A DNA stretch of 64,000 bases from Ruminococcus gauvreauii. GTDB taxonomy: Bacteria > Bacillota > Clostridia > Lachnospirales > Lachnospiraceae. The stretch spans positions 3,100,001 to 3,164,000 of the forward strand of contig NZ_CP102290.1 of NCBI RefSeq assembly GCF_025151995.1, in the 5' to 3' direction. Below the pieces are notes generated by a model. The model did no database searches. It had not been told where the DNA came from and saw only the letters and a list, made by a program, of their open reading frames with translations. This document shows, piece by piece, positions 24,894 through 33,123 of the stretch (its first letter is position 1; every line of letters begins with the position of its first letter). The position numbers were made by a program, and so were the translations under genes.

Positions 24894-25616
24894 ATGAACT
24901 GGGAACCGTGGACGGGCTGCTACAAAATAAGTGACGGCTGTGCAAACTGTTATTTTTATGGGCCGTATGCAAAACGCTATGGTCAGAATACGATTCTGAA
25001 AACAGATAAATTCGACTGGCCCATCCGGAGAAATAAAAAGGGCGAATACAACATCAAAGGGGATAAGATCCTCGCTACCTGCTTTGCCACCGACTTTTTC
25101 CTGCCTGAAGCAGACGGGTGGCGTGAAGAAGTCTGGGCAATGATCCGGGAACGGACGGACATTGATTTTTTGATTTTGACAAAGCGGATCGACCGCTTCT
25201 TGGTATCCCTTCCCGCCGACTGGGGTGAGGGCTATGACAATGTGAACATCGGCTGCACGGTAGAAAACCAGGCGCTGGCTGATTACCGGCTGCCCTTGTT
25301 TTTATCCTATCCTATAAAACGGCGTTTCATTGCCTGCGCTCCGCTTTTAGAGGCAATTGACCTGACCCCATATCTTTACGGAGTGGATCATGTTACCGTT
25401 GGCGGAGAAACGGGGCGGGCTGCGCGTGAGTGCGATTATGAGTGGGTGCTGAATATCCGGGAGCAATGCGCGGGGGCGGGCGTGACCTTTTGGTTTAAGA
25501 ATACGGGTTCGCTTTTCAAGCATGACGGCTTCGTGGAAAAAATCAATCCATATCAGCAGACCGGCAGGGCGAAAGAGCTTGGTATTGATATTTCGGACGG
25601 AAAAAAGTTGTTTTGA
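24894..25616 (+). CDS. DUF5131 family protein (phage Gp37/Gp68-like)
   Basis: The 240-residue protein begins NWEPWTGCYKISDGCANCYF, the Cys-rich start of the Gp37/Gp68 family, which resembles radical SAM proteins with a three-Cys cluster. Family blocks FLILTKRIDRF, NVNIGCTVENQALADYRLP and VGGETGRAAREC are present. These proteins occur in phages and mobile regions and their reaction is unknown. AAGGAGG precedes the ATG. It stands alone between a decayed protease and unrelated genes, suggesting acquisition. Confidence 0.85.
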   Translation: MNWEPWTGCYKISDGCANCYFYGPYAKRYGQNTILKTDKFDWPIRRNKKGEYNIKGDKILATCFATDFFLPEADGWREEVWAMIRERTDIDFLILTKRIDRFLVSLPADWGEGYDNVNIGCTVENQALADYRLPLFLSYPIKRRFIACAPLLEAIDLTPYLYGVDHVTVGGETGRAARECDYEWVLNIREQCAGAGVTFWFKNTGSLFKHDGFVEKINPYQQTGRAKELGIDISDGKKLF

Positions 25617-25821
25617 AGGATATTACTGTACAATTTTTTTTCTGAACTTCCGGAAATGGTCGTTCTTATATGATATCATGTCCATGGTCTGCCAAAAACA
25701 TGTTGTACTTTGTGTAAAGGGCATCGGACATTCGCTTCTGTTTTTGTTTCGTTGATAAAGAGACTCTTTAAGGTGACCAGGCCTTCTGTTTCCAACCGGC
25801 TTACAAAAACAATGGACTAAT

Positions 25822-26370
25822 TCAAGTTCTAACATTGAATATCTGACTACAATAAGCACAAGTTACTTCAATATTTCCACGACCTGAAGGCACATTCATT
25901 CTTTTTGAGCAGTATGGACATGTTAAGAGCGTTTTTGTATTTTTAGTAGTATTCGTTACAGGATTAACCTTTGTTTTAGTACCGAAAAATAGACCACCAA
26001 GCATTAAGATGATACCGCCAATAAGTACGTAACTCCCCCATGCCATTTTTGTCGTATAAAATGCGGTATTACTTTGATAACAGAGAGCTTTTAGTAGAAA
26101 CAAACCATAAACACTCGTTACAACAGCCATAAATTTTGAAAACGAATTGGATTTTACAATCAAATATAATGTAATGACTGCCATGATGATATAGGCTGCT
26201 CCCAATTTGGAAAACCCAATAATCATATTAGAGGCAATGGAGCCTCCCTGCAAAGCGGCCGTTACATCGGAGTAAGTTTCTGATCTGCTGATGGGTAAAA
26301 AGGCTGCGGCAAAACATAATACAGCTCCCAAAGCAGCACTTGAAGATTTTTCTGTGTTTTGTGTATCCAT
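25822..26370 (-). CDS. Membrane protein with C-terminal zinc ribbon
   Basis: The 182-residue product has four hydrophobic segments (about 12-30, 45-70, 75-95, 108-130). A cytoplasmic zinc ribbon TCPYCSKRMNVP...VTCAYCSQIFNV with two CxxC pairs follows at about 150-178. GGAGGG precedes the ATG. Family not identified. Flanks are AT-rich non-coding. Confidence 0.6.
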   Translation of the reverse strand: MDTQNTEKSSSAALGAVLCFAAAFLPISRSETYSDVTAALQGGSIASNMIIGFSKLGAAYIIMAVITLYLIVKSNSFSKFMAVVTSVYGLFLLKALCYQSNTAFYTTKMAWGSYVLIGGIILMLGGLFFGTKTKVNPVTNTTKNTKTLLTCPYCSKRMNVPSGRGNIEVTCAYCSQIFNVRT

Positions 26371-26518
26371 ATGTTCCCTCCTGATTAAGAATGTAATTAT
26401 TTATATGTTTAGGATACAATATGTTTTCGCAAATTTGTTTTGGTGTGTATACAAACATTAATCAGGGGAAACATTGCAAAACTACAACTGAGAGTACTGT
26501 AAAAATGATGGTATACTA

Positions 26519-26547
26519 TTGAAAAATAGATGTTTTTAGTCTATAAT
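26519..26547 (+). promoter_or_regulatory. Sigma-A promoter of small RNA copy 2
   Basis: TTGAAA (26519-26524), 17 bp, perfect TATAAT (26542-26547), 7 nt before the conserved RNA 5' end, as in copy 1. Confidence 0.75.
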
Positions 26548-26553
26548 ATCTAC

Positions 26554-26637
26554 GTAGCATAAGATTAAGATATTATTTGCAATCATAGTATGCTGCGCTA
26601 TGTGCCCCCTGGAAGTCCCGCCGGGGGCTATTTTTAT
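26554..26637 (+). ncRNA. Small RNA gene, copy 2 (~84 nt, unknown family)
   Basis: It has the same architecture as the RNA at 16191. GTAGCATA (26554-26561) pairs with TATGCTGC (26589-26596) around a 27-nt loop sharing TTGCAA, followed by the identical linker GCTATGT. The terminator GCCCCC-T-GG/CCGGGGGC ends in a T-rich run. The loop differs at many positions while arms, linker and lengths are kept, which argues for a functional structured RNA. It faces tRNA-Ala and two Spo0A-like genes. Confidence 0.75.
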
Positions 26638-26766
26638 TTGCACAAAAAACAGAACCAGCAAATGGCTACGCGAGAATAGTCCCCAAACAAAAAAATATCT
26701 GCCCATGAGAGGACAGATATAAAAATAAATTTCCCGAAAACCCGCATAAATACAGACTTTTAACAG

Positions 26767-26839
26767 TGGAGTATACGGGATTCGAACCCGTGGCCTCAAC
26801 AATGCGAATGTTGCGCGCTCCCAGCTGCGCCAATACCCC
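26767..26839 (-). tRNA. tRNA-Ala (anticodon CGC)
   Basis: Acceptor GGGGTAT/ATACTCC contains the G3-U70 pair that identifies alanine tRNAs. Anticodon arm CAACA-TTCGCAT-TGTTG, T-arm CGGGTTCGAATCCCG, discriminator A. Confidence 0.92.
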
Positions 26840-26881
26840 ATAAGGGTAGTATAGCACGATACTGAAAAATTTCAATAGAAA

Positions 26882-27208
26882 TTATTTGTCTGTTTCGAGC
26901 CAGTGGAAAAGAATTTCAATAAATTCACCAACCGTCGGGCACTGTTCGAGGCGGCAGCCGGAGATCTCATGCAGGAATTCCCTGTTTCCGTGATTCCAGC
27001 AGGCGGCGACGACAGTACGCAGGGCGTGCTCAACGCTGCTTCTGCTTTTGCCGTAATGAAGTGCGACATCACTGTAAAGATATTTCCAGATGTGAAGAAG
27101 ATAATTTTCATCTCTGAGACATAAAGTCATCGCATAATGTAAATAATGATATCCGCAATACGTAGAGCGGATCCCAAGTTTTTGTATTAACTGTGTGATT
27201 CTGTCCAT
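26882..27208 (-). CDS. Stand-alone Spo0A C-terminal domain protein, copy B
   Basis: The 108-residue protein aligns closely with the Spo0A effector domain: ITQLIQKLGIRSTYCGYHYL (Spo0A: IHEIGVPAHIKGYLYL), VALHYGKSRSSVEHALRTVV, ACWNHGN (Spo0A AWSRGN) and CPTVGEFIEIL. It is closer to Spo0A itself than copies A and C. GAGAGG precedes the ATG. It lies 30 bp downstream of copy C on the same strand, so they may be co-transcribed. There is no receiver domain, so phosphorylation cannot gate it directly. It might compete with or replace Spo0A at its sites. Confidence 0.82.
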   Translation of the reverse strand: MDRITQLIQKLGIRSTYCGYHYLHYAMTLCLRDENYLLHIWKYLYSDVALHYGKSRSSVEHALRTVVAACWNHGNREFLHEISGCRLEQCPTVGEFIEILFHWLETDK

Positions 27209-27232
27209 GTTACCCTCTCATTTGTAAAACAA

Positions 27233-27242
27233 ATTTGTCTAT
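27233..27242 (+). promoter_or_regulatory. 0A-box-like ATTTGTCTAT before copy B
   Basis: It lies 26 bp upstream of the copy B start, overlapping the copy C stop, at the same distance as the box before copy A. An ATTTGT/ACAAAT inverted repeat adjoins it (27220-27235). Confidence 0.4.
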
Positions 27243-27583
27243 ATTAAATCCGGATACCCTGCGAGATAACTGCAGAGATAGATGATAAGCTCTTTTGGGG
27301 AAGGCTTTTCGATCAGATGGCGATTGGCAACCTTGTCAAGGTTAGTGCGATTTCCGTAATCCCAGCAGTCGCAGACGGCACGGGAGATGCTGCGTGAAAT
27401 TGACCTTACAGGAAGATTGATTTCATTGGAGATCAAGGGATAAATCTGACGTTCGAGACAAATTCCGGAATAGACAGGAACCTGGCAGCAGTAATAGACA
27501 GCGAGAGCCAGATGATAATACCCCTTACGGCAGGGATGGCCTGAAATAGACTGAATAAGCAGCATAACGTCTTGTAGGGACAC
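27239..27583 (-). CDS. Stand-alone Spo0A C-terminal domain protein, copy C
   Basis: The product is 114 residues from the GTG at 27583, which has GGAGG at 8 bp and aligns with the start of copy A; the longer frame upstream is AT-rich and unlikely. Close paralog of copy A: LLIQSISGHPCRKGYYHLALAV, VRSISRSISRAVCDCWDYGN and PSPKELIIYLCSYL are near-identical. Probably DNA-binding. Three phased TTTGTCT sites lie 65-95 bp upstream. Copy B follows directly. Confidence 0.82.
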   Translation of the reverse strand: MSLQDVMLLIQSISGHPCRKGYYHLALAVYYCCQVPVYSGICLERQIYPLISNEINLPVRSISRSISRAVCDCWDYGNRTNLDKVANRHLIEKPSPKELIIYLCSYLAGYPDLI

Positions 27584-27646
27584 GGTAACTACCTCCTTGA
27601 TGTAAACATTCTTAAGTATGCTGTAAATTAAAAAAATTTGGTGAAA

Positions 27647-27684
27647 TAAGACAAAATAAGACAATATAAGTCTAAAAAAGACAT
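27647..27684 (-). promoter_or_regulatory. Three phased 0A-box-like sites upstream of copy C
   Basis: AAGACA cores at 27648, 27658 and 27678 (TGTCTT on the gene's strand) are spaced 10 and 20 bp, one face of the helix. Tandem 10-bp spacing is how Spo0A dimers sit on 0A boxes in known structures. An opposite-facing AAGTCTA lies between. Confidence 0.45.
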
Positions 27685-27782
27685 GTTAATAACAAGAATT
27701 ACGAAAAAAACAGTTGTTTATAACAATGATTACTGAGCGTTTTTGTCTGCCGGGAATATAGCAGGAACTATCTGCAAATTGA

Positions 27783-27811
27783 AAAAGGTCACCTTCGGCG
27801 GATGACCTTTT
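27783..27811 (-). terminator. Terminator after DUF3298 gene
   Basis: AAAAGGTCA / TGACCTTTT perfect 9-bp stem. Confidence 0.75.
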
Positions 27812-27827
27812 CAGCATGTGACACAAG

Positions 27828-28463
27828 TTATGTTATCAAAAATTCTGGAATACCACTGGCATATGGAGCAATTTCATACTGTTGATAATAAATTACGATG
27901 CCTTCCGGTTTCAGGTAAAAATTTTCCGGTCGGAAGTTTTTTCTGAGTAGCTCCGCATAATTGTCGAAATAAGAGGAGGGAGACGTACGCAGGCGCTCTG
28001 CAGTCTGGCGTTCAAGCTCCTTAAAAAGTGTTTCCAAAGATGTGGAAACCGGCGGGTAGAAATCAGAGAGCTGGAGCTGTCTGCCGCTGCAGAAATCCCA
28101 GGTACTTGATTTGCGCAGAGTTTCCCCGTGAGCGCCGCCCATAAAAGTATACTGATCGAAATATAAACTGGTGATACAGTTTATATTGTACGGAACATGA
28201 TATTTGACGATCAGCTCATAGCTGTTGAATGGAGGACGATTGCTGGGTATGTATCTGGCATTTTCCACAGCGCGCGGATAGAGTGTCGTTCGGCAGTAGA
28301 ACTCAAGGTCTTTAGCTGCGGAGGCGTAATATTCATTGATTTCCCGGGCTGCCCTCATCCGGCATGAGGTGGAGAAAGAAGGATAATTAATCTGATAAAC
28401 AAATACTGGTATATCACGATAATACATTGTGTTTTCCAGCGTCTTATTTGAAATTACCTGCAT
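27828..28463 (-). CDS. DUF4163/DUF3298 domain protein (RsiV-like fold)
   Basis: The 211-residue product shows the paired domains of the RsiV extracellular region. YYRDIPVFVYQINYPSF opens the first, and MGGAHGETLRKSSTWDFCSGRQLQLSDFY (given in part) marks DUF3298 at about 108-140. It ends with a strand pattern IVIYYQQYEIAPYASGIPEF. No signal peptide or membrane anchor is present, so unlike RsiV it seems cytosolic and is not an anti-sigma factor. GGAGG precedes the ATG. Role unknown. Confidence 0.8.
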   Translation of the reverse strand: MQVISNKTLENTMYYRDIPVFVYQINYPSFSTSCRMRAAREINEYYASAAKDLEFYCRTTLYPRAVENARYIPSNRPPFNSYELIVKYHVPYNINCITSLYFDQYTFMGGAHGETLRKSSTWDFCSGRQLQLSDFYPPVSTSLETLFKELERQTAERLRTSPSSYFDNYAELLRKNFRPENFYLKPEGIVIYYQQYEIAPYASGIPEFLIT

Positions 28464-28645
28464 GTTACCTCCGATTTATATTTTAGGTGCTGCGATACCA
28501 ACGACCGCCCTGTCCGGGCGGGTGTCTCATGTTTTACAGGTTCCCAGGCCTGTTATCATATTATATTATGACTTTAATCTGAAGATGTGACAAAAAGGAA
28601 AAACAAAAAATATCCCCCGGCCGGGCTTGTGGACGATTAGTCAGA

Positions 28646-28663
28646 GTGTTAATATGTTAACAC
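28646..28663. promoter_or_regulatory. Palindrome GTGTTAA-TATG-TTAACAC, Rex-like
   Basis: The inner 16 bp match the clostridial Rex consensus TTGTTAA-N4-TTAACAA; only the outermost bases differ. It is 23 bp before the binding-protein start. Upstream hairpins CCGCCC/GGGCGG and ACAGG/CCTGT lie at 28507-28553. Confidence 0.45.
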
Positions 28664-28685
28664 AAACCGTTGGAAGGAGATTGAC

Positions 28686-30329
28686 ATGAAAAAGAGATTA
28701 TTTGCGCTGTTATGTATTGTTACGATGACAGCAGGGATTTTAGCCGGATGCAGCGGCGGCAGCAAAGAAGGTCCGGAGAATAAACAGGAAGCGGGGGGTG
28801 CAGAGAAGACAGATGAAGGCACTTCAGCGGATCAGGAATCTGTCGTTGTGACGATGCCGACGACATCAGAGCCTGAATCCGGATTTGACCCTGCGTACGG
28901 ATGGGGAGCCGGGGAACACGTGCATGAGCCGCTCATCCAGAGTACTCTGACCACAACAACAAAAGATCTGAAGATTGATAAAGATCTGGCGACAGACTAT
29001 ACGGTCAGCGAGGATGGACTTACCTGGACTGTGAAAATCCGCGATGATGTGAAATTCACAGACGGAGAACCGCTGACAGCAGAAGATGTGGCGTTTACCT
29101 ATAACAATTGTAAAGAAAACAGCAGTGTCAATGATTTTACGATGCTGAAGGAGGCTGTGGCTGTGGATGAAACAACAGTAGAATTTCATCTGGAAACACC
29201 GTTTTCCATCTGGCCTTATACGATGGCGATCGTCGGCATTGTCCCGGAACATGCATATGACAGCAATTACGGACAGAACCCGATTGGGTCCGGACGTTAT
29301 ATCATGAAACAGTGGGACAAGGGACAGCAGGTAATCTTTGAGGCAAATCCGGATTATTATGGTGACGAAGTTAAAATTAAAAAACTGACGGTTCTGTTTA
29401 TGGATGAAGACGCGGCGCTTGCTGCGGCAATGGCGGGACAGGTGGATGTGGCGCACACTGCGGCTTCCTATGCAGATCAGGACATTTCAGGTTATAGTCT
29501 CCTGCAGGTGGCATCTGTTGACAACAGAGGCTTTAATCTGCCGGCGGTACCGGCCGAGGAGAAAGACGGACTGACGGTTGGCAACGATGTTACCTCAGAT
29601 CTCGCAATCCGCAGAGCGATCAATATCGGTATTGACCGTGAGGAAATGATTGAAAATGTACTGGGCGGTTACGGAACGGCTGCTTACAGCGTATGTGACA
29701 AACTGCCCTGGTACAATGCCGACGCGGAAGTGTCTTATGATCAGGAAGCGGCGAAAAAGATTCTGGACGATGCCGGCTGGGCGGAAGGCTCCGACGGTAT
29801 CCGTGAAAAAGACGGAGTGAAAGCTGAATTCACACTGATGTTCCACCCGGATGACTCAGTTCGCCAGGCATTGGCAGAAGATACGGCTAACCAGCTGAGA
29901 GAGATCGGCATTTCTGTCAAAACAGAAGGTGCCGGCTGGGATGTGGCATATGACAGGGCGCTTTCCGAGCCGCTGATGTGGGGATGGGGCGCGCACACGC
30001 CGATGGAACTTTATAATATTTATCACACGATGAGTGATACAGGAACTGCAGAGTATTCTCCGTATGCGAATGAAACAGTGGATAAATATATGGATGAAGC
30101 ACTTCAGGCGGGAAGTCTGGAAGAATCCTACGAACTGTGGCAGAAAGCCCAGTGGGACGGTACTTCCGGCATCACACAGGACGGCGATATTCCATGGATC
30201 TGGCTGTGCAATGTGGACCACCTCTATTATGTGAGAGATGGGCTGAAAGTGGCGGAACAGAAGATTCATCCGCACGGACATGGATGGTCTATTGTAAATA
30301 ATGTAGATCAGTGGGAATGGAGTAACTGA
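28686..30329 (+). CDS. Nickel/peptide ABC transporter substrate-binding lipoprotein
   Basis: The 547-residue protein has a lipoprotein signal (LAGC at 20-23), a Ser/Glu linker and an SBP_bac_5 domain (DGLTWTVKIRDDVKFTDGEP, ANPDYYGD, LAIRRAINIGIDREEMIENV). The wording of many blocks resembles clostridial NikA-type proteins, and the end carries HPHGHGW. It captures a nickel chelate or peptide outside the cell for the two permeases and two ATPases that follow. GGAAGGAG precedes the ATG. Nickel versus peptide cannot be decided. Confidence 0.88.
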   Translation: MKKRLFALLCIVTMTAGILAGCSGGSKEGPENKQEAGGAEKTDEGTSADQESVVVTMPTTSEPESGFDPAYGWGAGEHVHEPLIQSTLTTTTKDLKIDKDLATDYTVSEDGLTWTVKIRDDVKFTDGEPLTAEDVAFTYNNCKENSSVNDFTMLKEAVAVDETTVEFHLETPFSIWPYTMAIVGIVPEHAYDSNYGQNPIGSGRYIMKQWDKGQQVIFEANPDYYGDEVKIKKLTVLFMDEDAALAAAMAGQVDVAHTAASYADQDISGYSLLQVASVDNRGFNLPAVPAEEKDGLTVGNDVTSDLAIRRAINIGIDREEMIENVLGGYGTAAYSVCDKLPWYNADAEVSYDQEAAKKILDDAGWAEGSDGIREKDGVKAEFTLMFHPDDSVRQALAEDTANQLREIGISVKTEGAGWDVAYDRALSEPLMWGWGAHTPMELYNIYHTMSDTGTAEYSPYANETVDKYMDEALQAGSLEESYELWQKAQWDGTSGITQDGDIPWIWLCNVDHLYYVRDGLKVAEQKIHPHGHGWSIVNNVDQWEWSN

Positions 30330-30331
30330 CG

Positions 30332-31327
30332 TTGAAAAGCTACGGTATACGATTTATAGGAAAAAACTTCATCAGAATGATTTTGCTGCTGTTTGCTGTC
30401 AGCGTGGTGACATTTACACTGGTCAGTGTGTCGCCGATCGATCCGCTGCAGGCAAACGTGGGCCAGGCTGCACTGGGAGCGATGAGTCAGGAACAGAAAG
30501 AGAAGCTGGAATCTTACTGGGGTGTGGATGAACCGCCCGTGCAGCGGTATCTGAATTGGGCAAAAGATTTTATAAAGGGCGATATGGGAGATTCTCTCCT
30601 GTATCGCCAGCCTGTGACAGCGGTGATCGGGGTGAAACTTGCCAACTCGATGATGCTGATGGTAATAGCCTGGATGATATCCGGGCTTTTGGGCTTTCTG
30701 CTGGGAATCCTGGCAGGCGTGTTCCGGGGGACCTGGATTGACAGGCTCATCAAGGGGTATTCCCTTCTGATCGCCAGCACTCCTGTTTTCTGGCTGGCGC
30801 TGCTGCTGCTGCTTGTATTTGCGGTATGGCTTAAGGTGCTGCCGGTGGGCTTAAGCGTGCCGATCGGAGTGGAGGCTGCAGGCGTAACGTTTCTCGACCG
30901 TATCCAGCATGCGATACTTCCGGCACTCACCCTTTCCATCACGGGTGTTTCCAATATCACGCTCCATACCAGGGAGAAGATGATCGATGTGATGGAAAGC
31001 GATTATATGCTGTTCGCACAGGCGCGGGGAGAGAGCAGAAAGCGTATGGTATGCCGGCATGGCCTGCGCAATATTATTCTTCCGGCACTCACCCTTCAGT
31101 TTGCTTCTATCAGCGAGATTATCGGCGGTTCTGTACTGGTTGAACAGGTATTTTCTTACCCGGGTCTCGGACAGGCGGCTGTCGCCGCGGGTACGGGCAG
31201 TGATGTGCCGCTTTTAATGGGTATTACTCTGGTCACGGCGGCGATCGTATTTTCAGGCAATTTTATTGCCAATATACTGTACGGTGTGGTCGACCCGCGA
31301 ATGAGAAAAGGAGGGGCCGTATCATGA
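30332..31327 (+). CDS. ABC transporter permease, NikB/DppB type
   Basis: The 331-residue product has six helices and the BPD_transp_1 fold. The N-terminal block FIRMILLLFAVSVVTFTLV and coupling loop ARGESRKRMVCRHGLRNIILP (EAA motif, given in part) are typical of DppB/NikB. The start is TTG two bases after the binding-protein stop. The end overlaps the second permease by 4 bp. Confidence 0.9.
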   Translation: MKSYGIRFIGKNFIRMILLLFAVSVVTFTLVSVSPIDPLQANVGQAALGAMSQEQKEKLESYWGVDEPPVQRYLNWAKDFIKGDMGDSLLYRQPVTAVIGVKLANSMMLMVIAWMISGLLGFLLGILAGVFRGTWIDRLIKGYSLLIASTPVFWLALLLLLVFAVWLKVLPVGLSVPIGVEAAGVTFLDRIQHAILPALTLSITGVSNITLHTREKMIDVMESDYMLFAQARGESRKRMVCRHGLRNIILPALTLQFASISEIIGGSVLVEQVFSYPGLGQAAVAAGTGSDVPLLMGITLVTAAIVFSGNFIANILYGVVDPRMRKGGAVS

Positions 31328-32139
31328 ACCAGAGAAAAAAGACCATTATCATTTTTACAGCCGCAGTGGTGTTTCTTGTGTTGGTGGCGGCAGCCGGCGT
31401 GTTTTGTTACGATACTGCCAGAGTGACAGACTTTTCAAGAAAAAATCTTGCGCCGGGTCTTTCATATCTGTTCGGCACGGACTGGCTGGGCAGGGATATG
31501 CTGGCGAGAACTCTGACCGGACTGTCCATCAGTATTCTGATCGGAGTAGCGGCAGCAGGGATCAGCGCGGTCATCGCATTTTTACTGGGCGTGATGGCGG
31601 CGGTGCTTGGGAATAAAGTTGACAGTGTAATCTCCTTTTTGATCGATATGATTCTGGGGATCCCGCATATCCTGCTGCTGCTGCTGATCTCGTATGCACT
31701 TGGGAAAGGGCTGAAAGGGGTCGTCCTTGGAGTTGCACTTACCCACTGGCCATCACTTGCGCGTGTTATCAGGGGAGAGGTGCTGCAGCTGAAGAACAGT
31801 CAGTATATCCAGATTGCCCATCGGCTGGGACACAGCAAAATGAAGACAGCCATGAAGCATATGGTGCCGCATCTTCTGCCTCAGTTTATCGTAGGGCTGA
31901 TCCTGATGTTTCCGCATGCGATCCTGCACGAGGCCAGTATTACATTCTTAGGCTTTGGTCTTTCATCAGAGCAGCCGGCGATCGGCATTATTCTTTCGGA
32001 AAGCATGAAATATCTGATTACCGGAAAATGGTGGCTGGCAGTGCTGCCGGGTGTGATGCTGGTGCTGACAGTTGTATTGTTTGATGTGGCGGGCAGCAGC
32101 CTCAGAAAGCTTCTGGACCCATCCAGTGCGCATGAATAA
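31324..32139 (+). CDS. ABC transporter permease, NikC/DppC type
   Basis: The 271-residue partner permease has the DppC hallmark YLFGTDWLGRDMLARTLTG at about 38-56 and coupling loop AHRLGHSKMKTAMKHMVPHL. ATGA overlap with the first permease indicates translational coupling. Confidence 0.9.
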   Translation: MNQRKKTIIIFTAAVVFLVLVAAAGVFCYDTARVTDFSRKNLAPGLSYLFGTDWLGRDMLARTLTGLSISILIGVAAAGISAVIAFLLGVMAAVLGNKVDSVISFLIDMILGIPHILLLLLISYALGKGLKGVVLGVALTHWPSLARVIRGEVLQLKNSQYIQIAHRLGHSKMKTAMKHMVPHLLPQFIVGLILMFPHAILHEASITFLGFGLSSEQPAIGIILSESMKYLITGKWWLAVLPGVMLVLTVVLFDVAGSSLRKLLDPSSAHE

Positions 32140-32154
32140 AAACGGGAGGTAAGT

Positions 32155-33123
32155 ATGAGTTGTCTGAATAAGTGGCATATACTGGAGATCAGTAATCTCT
32201 CAGTATCGTTTAAACAGTATGACCGGGGAACCAGGCAGATAGACCTTCCGGTCATATCGGATCTGAATGTATCTGTCCATGAAGGTGAGATCGTAGCGGT
32301 GGTTGGTGCGAGCGGCTCCGGAAAAAGCCTGCTGGCACACGCCATTCTCGGAATTCTGCCGGGAAATGCCAGCATGAGCGGAGAAATTTATTTTGAGCAG
32401 GAGCTTTTGACACAACAGCGCAAGCAGCAGGTGAGAGGAAAAGAAATCGCACTGGTTCCGCAGAGCGTCAATTATCTGGATCCTTTGATGAAAGTTGGGA
32501 AACAGGTGCGCCAGGGCAGAAAAGACGACGTGACCAAAAAAAAGCAGCGCGGACTGTTTAAAAAATATCAGCTGCAGGAAGATACACAGGATCTGTACCC
32601 GTTCGAGTGCTCCGGGGGCATGAGCAGAAGGATTCTGCTCAGTACGGCTCTTATGGGTAATCCGAGACTGATCATCGCAGATGAGCCTACACCGGGGCTC
32701 GAGCTTTCGCTTGCCAAGAAGGCGATGAAGGATTTCCGGACTTTCGCTGATGAGGGAAACGGGGTGCTGCTGATTACCCACGATATTGAACTGGCGCTTG
32801 AGGTGGCTGACCGCATTGCGGTTTTTTACGCCGGGACGACGGTAGAAGAGGCGCTGGTGGCGGATTTTGAAGCGGAAGAGACGCTGAGGCACCCGTATAC
32901 GAAAGCTCTCTGGCGTGCAATGCCGAGAAATGGATTTTCGCCGATAGCCGGGAATCAGCCGTATGTGAAGGAACTTCCGAAAGGATGTGTGTTTGGACCG
33001 CGCTGCCCGATGTTTTCAAAAGAATGTGAAGGAGAGATCACTTCACGAATCGTACGCTGCGGAACTGTACGCTGTGTAAAATGTCAGGGTGAGGAGGGGC
33101 ACAGTCATGAGTCTGCAAGCTAA
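32155..33123 (+). CDS. ABC transporter ATP-binding protein, NikD/DppD type
   Basis: A 322-residue ABC domain: Walker A GASGSGKSLLA, signature CSGGMSRRILL, Walker B LIIADEPTPGLE, switch LLITHDIELAL. A C-terminal oligopeptide-transport extension (PKGCVFGPRCPMFSKECEG) has the four-Cys motif that in some relatives holds an iron-sulfur cluster. GGGAGG precedes the ATG. Its end overlaps the next ATPase by 17 bp. Confidence 0.9.
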   Translation: MSCLNKWHILEISNLSVSFKQYDRGTRQIDLPVISDLNVSVHEGEIVAVVGASGSGKSLLAHAILGILPGNASMSGEIYFEQELLTQQRKQQVRGKEIALVPQSVNYLDPLMKVGKQVRQGRKDDVTKKKQRGLFKKYQLQEDTQDLYPFECSGGMSRRILLSTALMGNPRLIIADEPTPGLELSLAKKAMKDFRTFADEGNGVLLITHDIELALEVADRIAVFYAGTTVEEALVADFEAEETLRHPYTKALWRAMPRNGFSPIAGNQPYVKELPKGCVFGPRCPMFSKECEGEITSRIVRCGTVRCVKCQGEEGHSHESAS

